The position numbers and the translations under genes are program-made. DNA of 17,980 nt from Bacteroidota bacterium (GTDB lineage Bacteria > Bacteroidota > Bacteroidia > J057), in assembly GCA_963169475.1 (NCBI GenBank), contig CAUJFT010000249.1:1-17980 (forward strand). The letters run 5' to 3'. Within the stretch, counting starts at the first letter, position 1. Every line of letters begins with the position of its first letter. The notes below the pieces were generated by a model, which worked only from the letters and a program-made list of their open reading frames with translations, was not told where the DNA came from and made no database searches. Positions 1 to 7,339 of the stretch are shown here, in pieces.

Positions 1-15
1 TAGAGAGAAAGACCT

Positions 16-40
16 CGTCATGTTGAGCGAAGCAAAACAT
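16..40. repeat. short intergenic repeat with ATGTT/AACAT ends
   Basis: The sequence cgtcatgttgagcgaagcaa, followed by aacat, carries inverted ends (atgtt at 20-24, aacat at 36-40). It resembles the palindromic segment at 12772-12798 (shared core cgtYatgttgaRc, differences mostly transitions plus a one-base gap). It lies 3' of kdsA. Directly after it is a 10-bp imperfect tandem duplication (taagggattg at 41-50, taagggatat at 51-60). It looks like a dispersed intergenic repeat of the kind common in Bacteroidota, but two copies in one window are thin support. Confidence 0.35.
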
Positions 41-128
41 TAAGGGATTGTAAGGGATATAGAATTCAATGGCTTCGTTTTCCAAGCTTGTATTTTATGG
101 AGACTTAAAGATTCTCACGTATGAGTTC

Positions 129-920
129 TTAGATTATTTTCCATACTGTTTGTAATATTTCGCGAAAGGTGTCCAAGTAAATCATATTAGGTCCGTCTGA
201 AAAGGCTTCTTCCGGGTTTTGGTGTACCTCAAAGAAAAAACCATTTACTCCTACTGCGGCAGCGGCTTTGGCTAAATAAATTCCGTATTCTCTATTTCCC
301 CCACTTTTTCCTCCTAATCCGCCTGGTTGTTGGGTAGAGTGGGTAACGTCCATTACTACGGGGTAGCCGAATGTTTGCATATCAGGTATATTTCTGAAAT
401 CTACAATTAGATTATTGTATCCAAACATATTCCCCCTTTCTGTCAGTATAATTTGGTAGTTTCCCGTGCTTTCTATTTTTTTTACGGCATAAAGCATGTC
501 TTTGCCGGAGAGAAACTGTCCTTTTTTTACGTTTACGATTTTTCCCGTGTCGCCTGCTGATAGTAGTAAATCTGTTTGTCGGCATAAAAAAGCCGGAATT
601 TGAAGAATATCTACTACCTCTGCTACGGGGGCAGCCTGCCAAGATTCATGAATATCTGTGGTGATTGCAAGCCCAAATTCTTTTTTTACCTTAGCTAATA
701 TTTTAAGCCCCTCTTCCATTCCGCTTCCTCTATATCCGGTAATAGAAGTCCGATTGGCTTTGTCAAAAGAGGCTTTAAATACAAAGGGAATTTTCAGGTC
801 TTGGGCAATTGCTGCAATTCTTTCAGCATGATGAAGAATCATTTTTTCGCCCTCTATCACGCAAGGTCCGGCAATGAGAAACCGAGAGTTTCTCAGGGCT
901 TCGTATAACGCTAAGTTCAT
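129..920 (-). CDS. kdsA: 3-deoxy-8-phosphooctulonate synthase (KDO-8-P synthase)
   Basis: Cytosolic enzyme that condenses phosphoenolpyruvate with arabinose 5-phosphate to give KDO 8-phosphate, the precursor of the KDO sugars linking lipid A to the LPS core. The 263-residue product has the usual family length and fills a (beta/alpha)8 barrel. Visible hallmarks are AGPCVIEG (17-24), FKASFDKANR (48-57), YRGSGMEEGL (63-72), TDIHE (88-92), NVKKGQF (130-136) and DVTHSTQQPGG (191-201). Cys20, His194, Glu231 and Asp242 fall at the same mutual spacing as the four metal ligands of the Aquifex aeolicus enzyme (Cys11, His185, Glu222, Asp233), so the metal-dependent class is expected. The ATG lies 6 bp after the stop of the upstream T9SS gene, so the two are probably co-transcribed. 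The stop is TAA. Confidence 0.97.
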   Translation of the reverse strand: MNLALYEALRNSRFLIAGPCVIEGEKMILHHAERIAAIAQDLKIPFVFKASFDKANRTSITGYRGSGMEEGLKILAKVKKEFGLAITTDIHESWQAAPVAEVVDILQIPAFLCRQTDLLLSAGDTGKIVNVKKGQFLSGKDMLYAVKKIESTGNYQIILTERGNMFGYNNLIVDFRNIPDMQTFGYPVVMDVTHSTQQPGGLGGKSGGNREYGIYLAKAAAAVGVNGFFFEVHQNPEEAFSDGPNMIYLDTFREILQTVWKII

Positions 921-926
921 TTTTTG

Positions 927-3185
927 TTAATGTTTATGCTGAATGATTAGGCGTTTTACTTCTACACCGGTTTGAGCCTCTGCGCGAATAAAGTATATAC
1001 CGGCTTCAAGCGTTTCTATATTGATTTCTACCCTCCCTGATAAGAAGCTATTGGAAAAAACGACCTGCCCTAATGGATTAATGATGTTAATATTTACAAT
1101 ATTTCCTTTATTCTCTGATAAATCTACGGTAACAGATTGGTTTGCTGGATTAGGGTATAGGGTAAAAATCGGGGTATTGCTGTGGGTGATTCCTACGCTG
1201 CCGGGGGTGAGGGGCTTTTTGTATAGAACAAATCCTCCTTTTAAGTCTCCAATGAGGTAGGATAAAGCGTGAGTACTATCTATAACGGCTGCGGTAACGG
1301 AGGAGTATGAACCAAAATCGCGTCCAAAAAGTATTTCGGAGTAAGTAAGGCTGTCTGCTGCATTGTTGGGAAGATTTTCATAGACTTGTATTACCCCATC
1401 TTTTGTGCCTACGAGTAATTCGCTTGCTCCGTCATTGTCGTAGTCTATGATGAAGGGTTTGGCGTTTCCGGGTGAAGCGCCTACTCCGATTTTTAGTTTT
1501 CCCCAAGCCGTAGTAACTGTATCAAATACGGCAGCTTGAGGGCTTCCGTTGTTTCTATAAAACCAGATTCTACCAGCTTCATTTCCAATGAATAAATCTA
1601 AGTCATTGTCAGTATCAATATCATATAAAAATGGTGCGCTGTTTAGCCCCACATCAATAAGTTGATATTTGTAGGAGGCGACCTCAAAATTTGCCGTACC
1701 GCTACCTCCCGTATTTTCAAAGTAGTATAATGTACCCAAAGCGTTTCCAAGGAGTAAATCAACATCATTGTCTCCATCTAAGTCTCCAAAGGCGGGATAG
1801 ATATTTTTGAGGGTAACGGGAATGCTGTCCAAAATCTGAGCAAGGAAGGTTGTATCCATGTTATATTGAGGAACATCGAGCGTTCCGGTATTGAGGAATA
1901 GAGAGATACTAGGATAATATTTATCATCTGAAGGATTAAAATATCCAAAATTTCCCGCGATAAAATCTTTTTTTCCGTCATTATTGTAGTCAAAAAAAGC
2001 AGCACTTGTAGTAGAGCCGAGTTCGATACAATCATCTTGTACAAAGCCTTTTCCCTTGAAATGAAAGTTAGGGCTATTGTTTGTATTGATATTTTCGTAA
2101 ACTTGAACGGAATGATAGTTTTCTGTTCCGTCTTTTTGATTAGGGGCAAGTACAAGGTCTTTTATCCCGTCATTGTTGGAGTCTATATAAAACATTCCAG
2201 GAAAAGAGGTTAGGTTTATAGGGAGGTCGTATTGGGGAAAGTGAAGTTCTACCGAGTCTATATAGGCATGCGTTTGACTTCCCGCATTATTGTAAAGAGC
2301 ATATACATCTTTGTAGGAAATATCTCCTAATAGCATATCAATCAGGTTATTTCCATTGAGGTCTAAGGCGAGTAAAGTGGAGCCGGCATGTCTGACGTTT
2401 CCGGGTCCCGGAGTTCGGAAGTTGGGGACAAATCCGTTGAGGTTACACCCTCCGTTTAGGGTATCGTGTAATACGGCGGTATTGTCAAAGCTATTTTCGC
2501 TAAAATGTCCCCAACAAGCAGTTTCATTGGAAAGAACAAGGGTATCGCAGCGTCCGAGGGTTTCGATAGCGAGATTTTTATGAAGCTCTATGTAATTAGA
2601 GGCATTTGAAAAGGTAAGAAAATCAATATCTCCGTCAAAATCAGTATCCACAATAGCGGGTATGTCTGTAATAGTGGAGAACAGTTCGGAGCTACCGAAA
2701 CTATATTGGGAATAGAGGACTTCAAAAAAGCCATTTTTGTAGTCGTGCCTAAATTCGGGTTCTCCCTGTGAATTGGAGATTTGGGTAAATACGCGTACAT
2801 TGCTCGTTTTTGTTCCACAGATAATGTCTTCTTTCCCGTCACAATTGTAATCTACAAATAAAGCCCATGCGTCACAAAAACAACTGTCAAATAGTGTCTT
2901 ATATTTGGGAGCGTATTCATACTTACTTTCGCCAGTACTTGAACGATTGAGGTAGGGATTAAATTGCCAATCTGTTCTTTCGTAGATGATTATGTCTTTT
3001 TTGCCGTCTCCGTCTAAATCCATTGTTCCAAATTGAGGAGCTTCCATTGCTCCAGACCAAGCACTAGGTAGTGATTTGCCCCCTACATTAAATACCTTGA
3101 TTTCGTTAGAATAGTTATAGTTTTGAGCAGGAAGTAGCAGGATTAAAAATAAAAAAACAGACAGTAAAGCAAATTTCTTTATCAT
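927..3185 (-). CDS. secreted VCBS/FG-GAP-repeat protein with T9SS type A sorting domain
   Basis: Predicted cell-surface or secreted protein of 752 residues; the specific function is unknown. Residues 1-20 form a signal peptide (Lys-Lys, a Leu/Phe-rich core, then LLLPA|QN). The body contains nine evenly spread Asp-rich calcium-loop motifs typical of VCBS/FG-GAP repeats, beginning near residues 56, 112, 180, 275, 335, 399, 468, 522 and 581 (for example DLDGDGKKD and DYNNDGKKD). These would build a beta-propeller-like fold. Residues about 675-752 are a T9SS sorting domain (YPNPANQSVTVDL, then LEAGIYFIRAE and a basic tail), the signal for export through the type IX system and surface attachment. 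No catalytic module is seen between the repeats, so adhesion or ligand binding is an inference. kdsA follows 6 bp downstream. Confidence 0.9.
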   Translation of the reverse strand: MIKKFALLSVFLFLILLLPAQNYNYSNEIKVFNVGGKSLPSAWSGAMEAPQFGTMDLDGDGKKDIIIYERTDWQFNPYLNRSSTGESKYEYAPKYKTLFDSCFCDAWALFVDYNCDGKEDIICGTKTSNVRVFTQISNSQGEPEFRHDYKNGFFEVLYSQYSFGSSELFSTITDIPAIVDTDFDGDIDFLTFSNASNYIELHKNLAIETLGRCDTLVLSNETACWGHFSENSFDNTAVLHDTLNGGCNLNGFVPNFRTPGPGNVRHAGSTLLALDLNGNNLIDMLLGDISYKDVYALYNNAGSQTHAYIDSVELHFPQYDLPINLTSFPGMFYIDSNNDGIKDLVLAPNQKDGTENYHSVQVYENINTNNSPNFHFKGKGFVQDDCIELGSTTSAAFFDYNNDGKKDFIAGNFGYFNPSDDKYYPSISLFLNTGTLDVPQYNMDTTFLAQILDSIPVTLKNIYPAFGDLDGDNDVDLLLGNALGTLYYFENTGGSGTANFEVASYKYQLIDVGLNSAPFLYDIDTDNDLDLFIGNEAGRIWFYRNNGSPQAAVFDTVTTAWGKLKIGVGASPGNAKPFIIDYDNDGASELLVGTKDGVIQVYENLPNNAADSLTYSEILFGRDFGSYSSVTAAVIDSTHALSYLIGDLKGGFVLYKKPLTPGSVGITHSNTPIFTLYPNPANQSVTVDLSENKGNIVNINIINPLGQVVFSNSFLSGRVEINIETLEAGIYFIRAEAQTGVEVKRLIIQHKH

Positions 3186-3538
3186 AAGCAGTTTTTTAGT
3201 TAAGCATTTGAAAAATATACCTCAAAGCTATAAAAATGATTTTTTAGTTGTGAGGCGGCTTTTACTCTGAAACTTTTATCATAAAGATAAAGTTTGTTTT
3301 AGGTTTTTCTTGTTTGAGTAAGTCTGATAGGATATGTTTTTGAAATTTTTAAATCAAGAATTTGAGATTTATAGCAAAAAAATATGTGATAGCGTACAAA
3401 AATTAGCTGTTTGATAATGCAAAGAGACCCCTATTTTATTCTTAAAATAATTTTTGCTCACACATACTTCGTTAGGAAATTTTTTTATTTTGCCATGAAT
3501 TGCGCTAGTCCTAATAGCCTTTATATTACTTATCTATG
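3186..3538. other. intergenic region, AT-rich, no gene seen
   Basis: This 353-bp gap lies between the VCBS gene and the zinc-ribbon gene, both on the minus strand. It holds the candidate -7 box described separately. It also holds an AT-rich hairpin (3270-3280 pairing with 3286-3295, one bulged T, loop ataaa). No convincing short gene, RNA gene or strong terminator is visible. Open frames here are shadows without family resemblance. Confidence 0.6.
3223..3230 (-). promoter_or_regulatory. Bacteroidota -7 element (TAGCTTTG)
   Basis: On the minus strand this octamer matches the TAnnTTTG consensus, 37 bp ahead of the start of the VCBS-repeat gene. No clear TTTG -33 partner is visible. It would drive the VCBS gene and probably kdsA. 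Confidence 0.45.
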
Positions 3539-3877
3539 CTATGCTTTTTTTACAAACGCTGATTTTAATGCCATTGCTCCAAATCCTTCGATTTTACAAT
3601 CTATATTATGGTCTCCCTCTACAAGTCGGATATTTTTCACCTTTGTACCGGCTTTTACCGGTTTGGGCGCGCCTTTTACGGGCAAATCTTTTACGATAAT
3701 TACAGAATCTCCATTTTGTAGTTCGTTTCCGTTAGCATCTAAGACCTTAATGGCGGTTTCATTTTTGGAGACTTCTTCCGTACTCCATTCATGAAAACAC
3801 TCTGGACACACAAAAAAAGATTCATTTTGATAGGTGTATTCACACTTACATCTGGGACAAGAAGGCAGATTTTCCAT
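3539..3877 (-). CDS. YjdM/PhnA-family zinc-ribbon protein
   Basis: Small cytosolic protein of 112 residues, full length for the family. The N-terminal zinc ribbon has four Cys (CPRC at 7-10, CPEC at 24-27). The C-terminal part (about 45-112) is a small beta-barrel containing DANGNELQNGDSV and a conserved K-x-G-T-K-V-K-N-I-R-L stretch. The E. coli homologue YjdM was once called PhnA because of its position next to the phosphonate genes. It is not phosphonoacetate hydrolase, and its biochemical role is unsettled. Here it stands alone with its own promoter-like octamer and a TAG stop, with no phosphonate genes nearby. Family assignment is firm and function is not. Confidence 0.9.
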   Translation of the reverse strand: MENLPSCPRCKCEYTYQNESFFVCPECFHEWSTEEVSKNETAIKVLDANGNELQNGDSVIIVKDLPVKGAPKPVKAGTKVKNIRLVEGDHNIDCKIEGFGAMALKSAFVKKA

Positions 3878-3911
3878 TTATATATTATTAATTCTTTATG
3901 GGATTAGGGTG

Positions 3912-3919
3912 CAAAGATA
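3912..3919 (-). promoter_or_regulatory. Bacteroidota -7 element (TATCTTTG)
   Basis: A perfect TAnnTTTG octamer followed by C on the minus strand, 34 bp ahead of the zinc-ribbon gene start. A TTTG (minus strand, 3944-3947) lies 24 bp upstream, slightly farther than the usual -33 spacing. Confidence 0.55.
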
Positions 3920-4002
3920 GGAGATTTTTTGTTTTGTGTGAAACAAAGAATAATTATTTGAGGGGCTTATGCTATTGAAAGAATGTGAAAGATAAATAAT
4001 AA

Positions 4003-4032
4003 AACCCCTCCGAAGCGTTATCCGGAGGGGTT
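4003..4032 (-). terminator. intrinsic terminator of the lysyl-oxidase-like gene
   Basis: A perfect 10-bp GC-rich stem (aacccctccg at 4003-4012, cggaggggtt at 4023-4032) encloses a 10-nt loop. Read on the minus strand, it lies 32 bp after the stop codon at 4065 and is followed by TTATTATTTAT. It is the clearest rho-independent terminator of the window and isolates the zinc-ribbon gene from the upstream gene. Confidence 0.85.
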
Positions 4033-4064
4033 GGAGATTATCTTAATTTAACATAAGAGGTAAT

Positions 4065-6356
4065 TTACTCTTTTACCATTTTTAAGCGGTAAAAAGTATT
4101 TTTTGCTCTAATTTCTACAAAATATACTCCAGCGGTTACTTTATTTAGGGTAATCATTTTATTGAAAGTTCCGGATACTTCGCCTTCTCCTTCCTCCCAG
4201 ATTACCTGTCCGGCGAGATTAGTTACTTTAATTCCAACCTCTACGGTTTCTGTAACCTCAAAAGAAAGATTAAAAGCACCATTATTGGGATTCGGGAAAA
4301 TATGCATATTGCTCAGATAATACTCATTATCAAGCCCAACGGCAGAAACTACCTCTACGGTTTGAGTGGTAGAAGCAGTACATCCTTCCGGAGTAGTATA
4401 GCTATAAGTAATGGTATAAGGTCCGCCAAGTCCGGCGGTGGCGGGGCTAAAACTATTTCCGGTTACGCCGGGTCCGGAGAAAGTACCGCCTGCTGGAGTG
4501 CCAGAAAGCGTTACAGCCGGTTGATTAGTAGTATAAGTAGGGGCAAGCGGACTCATGGTAACCGTAGGCATAGCATTGATAGTTACCGCTACTTGTGTTC
4601 TTGGACTTAGACAGATTTTATCATCTTCTTTGATTTGCCAATTGTAATAAAAATAGTAGTAATCTACTCCCGCGGAGGAGTTAGTAATGCTGGCAAGCGT
4701 ATTGATGTCATAGGGATAAACAACCCCAGAATTATTACGATACAAATCAACCGTAGAAGAAGCAGTAAGTCCTAAACGATAATCTGTACCGGAGGTAAGC
4801 GGAAAATTTAGGGTAACGGTTGAGGTTCCTGACGGAATATTTACTACAATAGAGTCAAGAATGGCTCCGGTATTATCCATCAAAGCGATACTTCTGTTAC
4901 CTGCTGAAGAAGCAACTACATCTACAGAAACAAGGGTACAAGGTTTGAAAACATCAAAAATTTGATAACGGGTATTGTTGGTATGGTTACTACCTCCTCC
5001 AAAAGTATTATCAACGGGACCTCCCGATGCCGCCCCACCAGGGAATATTTTTTCTGTTTCTACCCAATAGGATTCAGAGGCAGAAAGAACCGGAGTAGTA
5101 TAGCTATTTCCCGTATAAATAAGGTTGCCACCCGTTGCAGCATCATACCAATTAAAGGTTCCTTGCCCGGTAGTACTAAGCGTAACGCTGCCCGGACCAC
5201 AAATACTCTCTCCCGGTACAACGGGTCCTTGGTTGGGTTCTGCTTCTAATACAAGCGTATCGGAGGTGGCAGACCCGCAAGCAGAAGTTGCGGTTAGGTA
5301 ATATTGGCCGGTAGCAGTAACATCTATGGAGGGGGTAGTATCCCCTGTTGACCATAAGTAAGACAGTGCAGGATTTCCCCCTGTATTAGCGACAAGCGTT
5401 GCTACTTCGCCTGCGCATAAATGTGCGGAACCGGTATAATCAATAGCCGTTACTGCATTTCCGGCGGGAAGTTGTTGAGTAAGTGTTACTTCTACTGCCA
5501 TTACGTTATTGTCATCTCTTTCTTCGAGGAAACTATTGTGTTTGTCCACTTCTATGACTACCCAATAGGTCCCATTACAAAGACCAGGAGGAAGGTTAAT
5601 CCACATTCCATCTAAGTTTTCATGATAAATATCAGTGTAGCCGGAGGAGATTCCCTGTTCTACAGGAGAGCAGTTGTATTGACCGCCTCCAAGCTCGTAG
5701 TTAGGGAAATCCCCAGAGGTTAATACATTGCCTAAGCTATCTAAGCAATGACCGTTGTAAGTGCTACAGCTACCATAATCCATAAGACAGAATCCCATTT
5801 TACTCCCCGTTCCGATAATTGGCCAGTCGCGAGGGTCAGATTCTGTAGGGTCTTGAGTGCGAAGCGTCATTACAATCCAATCGTCCACGTGCATGTGTCC
5901 GTGTGTGGGGTGATAAGTCATTCCTCCTGCCCATCTTTCCCAATAGCTCATCGTATTCCCATCTTTATGATAAATTTTTTGCTTGATTAACTGTTGAGGC
6001 GCGCTTCCGTCCGGACAAGTACCCGGATAAGAAGTCAGGGTATCTCCATCACAAATCCAAATAGAAACAGAGCCTACAGTAAGCGGCCCGTGTCCAATGT
6101 TAGGTGTTGAGGTGGTTAATCTAAGCCTGCCGTCATTTCCATTACAAGGTGGGTTACAAACTTGAGGATACTCAGAAGGCCCGCCCAATTCGTTCCAGAA
6201 ACCATACTCTCCTAAGCCAATATCCGGTAGGAGGTCGCAGTTTGTAGATACTCCATCAGGGCACGAACAATCTGTGGCATTATTCGTTGTACATTGGGCA
6301 TTTAGATAGAATATACTACCTGCCCAAACAAATAAAAAGAGAAAAATTTTTTTCAT
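4065..6356 (-). CDS. secreted lysyl-oxidase-like protein with Ig-like modules and T9SS sorting domain
   Basis: Predicted extracellular copper amine oxidase of the lysyl oxidase family. In animals such enzymes convert peptidyl lysine to an aldehyde plus H2O2 and ammonia, which cross-links matrix proteins. Residues 1-20 are a signal peptide (ending LNA|Q). The oxidase domain spans about 75-292. HPTHGHMH (149-156) has the same H-x-x-H-x-H-x-H spacing as the copper site of human LOX (HSCHQHYH). GSKMGFCLMD (184-193) places Lys186 exactly four residues before the FCL Cys, like LTQ Lys320. GYTDIYHENLDGMW (239-252) places Tyr244 like LTQ Tyr355. HNSFLEERDDNN (273-284) matches the family's C-terminal motif. 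Cys-rich. Residues about 300-670 are Ig/PKD-like modules plus one unrecognised beta-rich segment. Residues 686-763 are a T9SS sorting domain (FPNPNNGAFNLSF, AGVYFVEI). Its natural substrate is unknown. Confidence 0.85.
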   Translation of the reverse strand: MKKIFLFLFVWAGSIFYLNAQCTTNNATDCSCPDGVSTNCDLLPDIGLGEYGFWNELGGPSEYPQVCNPPCNGNDGRLRLTTSTPNIGHGPLTVGSVSIWICDGDTLTSYPGTCPDGSAPQQLIKQKIYHKDGNTMSYWERWAGGMTYHPTHGHMHVDDWIVMTLRTQDPTESDPRDWPIIGTGSKMGFCLMDYGSCSTYNGHCLDSLGNVLTSGDFPNYELGGGQYNCSPVEQGISSGYTDIYHENLDGMWINLPPGLCNGTYWVVIEVDKHNSFLEERDDNNVMAVEVTLTQQLPAGNAVTAIDYTGSAHLCAGEVATLVANTGGNPALSYLWSTGDTTPSIDVTATGQYYLTATSACGSATSDTLVLEAEPNQGPVVPGESICGPGSVTLSTTGQGTFNWYDAATGGNLIYTGNSYTTPVLSASESYWVETEKIFPGGAASGGPVDNTFGGGSNHTNNTRYQIFDVFKPCTLVSVDVVASSAGNRSIALMDNTGAILDSIVVNIPSGTSTVTLNFPLTSGTDYRLGLTASSTVDLYRNNSGVVYPYDINTLASITNSSAGVDYYYFYYNWQIKEDDKICLSPRTQVAVTINAMPTVTMSPLAPTYTTNQPAVTLSGTPAGGTFSGPGVTGNSFSPATAGLGGPYTITYSYTTPEGCTASTTQTVEVVSAVGLDNEYYLSNMHIFPNPNNGAFNLSFEVTETVEVGIKVTNLAGQVIWEEGEGEVSGTFNKMITLNKVTAGVYFVEIRAKNTFYRLKMVKE

Positions 6357-6385
6357 ACAAATTGAATGATAATTTTGTGAAGACG

Positions 6386-6393
6386 TAAAAATA
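6386..6393 (-). promoter_or_regulatory. possible -7 element (TATTTTTA) of the lysyl-oxidase-like gene
   Basis: Seven of eight positions fit TAnnTTTG on the minus strand, about 30 bp ahead of the ATG. No -33 partner is clear, so this is weak. Confidence 0.25.
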
Positions 6394-6447
6394 GAATTTC
6401 GGGGGGTAAATATACCTTTTTTTTAAATAAATATATTTTTTATAATT

Positions 6448-6455
6448 TAATTTTG
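6448..6455 (+). promoter_or_regulatory. candidate -7 element (TAATTTTG) for the methyltransferase gene
   Basis: A perfect TAnnTTTG octamer followed by C, 81 bp upstream of the methyltransferase ATG, in the divergent gap shared with the lysyl-oxidase-like gene. No TTTG is seen at -33. A second TAATTTTG at 6370-6377 is less well placed. Confidence 0.4.
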
Positions 6456-6536
6456 CATAAGTATGTGAGTTAGGGTATGATACCAACTACTTTGTTTTTG
6501 TTATTTAAATCAAAATCATCTATATATAATCAATAA

Positions 6537-7229
6537 ATGGATTGGAAGAAAAAGTGGGAGCAAATCGCATTTACAGAATCAAATTTGATGGCACAAGTGG
6601 GGAGAATATCAGTAGTTAGTTCGATAACAAATGCTACAATGATAGAGATAGAGAAAGATATTGTTTTGAAAATGAATATTCTAAAAAGCGATAACCTATT
6701 AGATGTCTGTTGTGGAAATGGTTTGCTTTCATCCTTATTGGCAAAGCATTGTCAATCCGTAACTGGAGTAGATTTTACGGAGGCTCTGATTCAGACCGCT
6801 CAAAATAATTTTGGACGGGCGGGAGTTTCATTTTATTGGGGAGATGCCTTTGATTTATCGGCATTATTTGAAAATCAAAAATTTGATAAGATTTTGTTAT
6901 ATTTTTCTTTCCAGTACTTTGATTCTTTTGAAAAAGGAAAAAAAGTAATATCAGAAATGCTGAAATTACTTGCTCCTAATGGGGTAATTTTTATTGGAGA
7001 TGTTCCGGATTATGCCCGATATGGAAATCACTATAAAACAGTCCTACAAAGAATACGTTTTCATTATGTCAATCTAAGAGGAAAAAACCAAATAGGGAAA
7101 TTTTGGAAAGAAAGCGAAATGTTAAAAATCGAAGAATCCTTAAATCTTTCTATAGAGATTAAAAAACAACCCCCTCATTTGCCTTATTCTTCTTATCGCC
7201 AGGACTACCTACTAAAACCTAAACAATAG
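6537..7229 (+). CDS. class I SAM-dependent methyltransferase, substrate unknown
   Basis: Cytosolic 230-residue Rossmann-fold methyltransferase. The SAM-binding motif I is LLDVCCGNG (54-62), followed by GVDF (77-80) with the acidic residue at the end of strand 2, GDAFDL (102-107), and the post-motif LLAPNGVIFIGDVP (144-157). This order fits the Methyltransf_11/25-type family. The C-terminal region (about 160-230) carries Tyr/His/Arg-rich segments and no recognisable substrate domain. Similar stand-alone enzymes are found in surface-polysaccharide and lipid pathways, but nothing here identifies the acceptor. It looks more AT-rich than the neighbouring secreted-protein genes. It diverges from the lysyl-oxidase-like gene and ends in TAG, 110 bp before the superoxide dismutase gene. 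Confidence 0.85.
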   Translation: MDWKKKWEQIAFTESNLMAQVGRISVVSSITNATMIEIEKDIVLKMNILKSDNLLDVCCGNGLLSSLLAKHCQSVTGVDFTEALIQTAQNNFGRAGVSFYWGDAFDLSALFENQKFDKILLYFSFQYFDSFEKGKKVISEMLKLLAPNGVIFIGDVPDYARYGNHYKTVLQRIRFHYVNLRGKNQIGKFWKESEMLKIEESLNLSIEIKKQPPHLPYSSYRQDYLLKPKQ

Positions 7230-7271
7230 TTGTTTGTTAACACTAATAGTTATGGGGCAATATAGCCTTGA

Positions 7272-7301
7272 TTTGGGTAATATTTTTTTCAGTTAATTTT
7301 G
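7272..7301 (+). promoter_or_regulatory. Bacteroidota-type promoter of the superoxide dismutase gene
   Basis: TTTG at 7272-7275 (the -33 element) and TAATTTTG at 7294-7301 (the -7 element) are separated by 18 bp. The second box ends 38 bp before the ATG. This is the best two-box match in the window and implies the dismutase has its own promoter rather than depending on the methyltransferase gene. Confidence 0.55.
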
Positions 7302-7339
7302 CTAAATACATAATATATCTATAAAAATATTGTAAAGAG

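Noticed and set aside
112..128. Short ctca/tgag hairpin after kdsA as a terminator
   Set aside because: It has a four-base stem and lacks a convincing T-run.
3411..3794. 127-residue plus-strand frame over the zinc-ribbon gene
   Set aside because: It is antisense to a well-supported gene, shows no domain likeness, and its N-terminal part is AT-rich intergenic translation.
4302..5990. Several plus-strand frames of 64-102 residues inside the lysyl-oxidase-like gene
   Set aside because: All are antisense to a gene with conserved motifs and none resembles a known family.
7221..7235. Inverted repeat aaacaa-tag-ttgttt at the end of the methyltransferase gene
   Set aside because: The stem is only six mostly A/T pairs and no T-run follows, so it is not a credible terminator.
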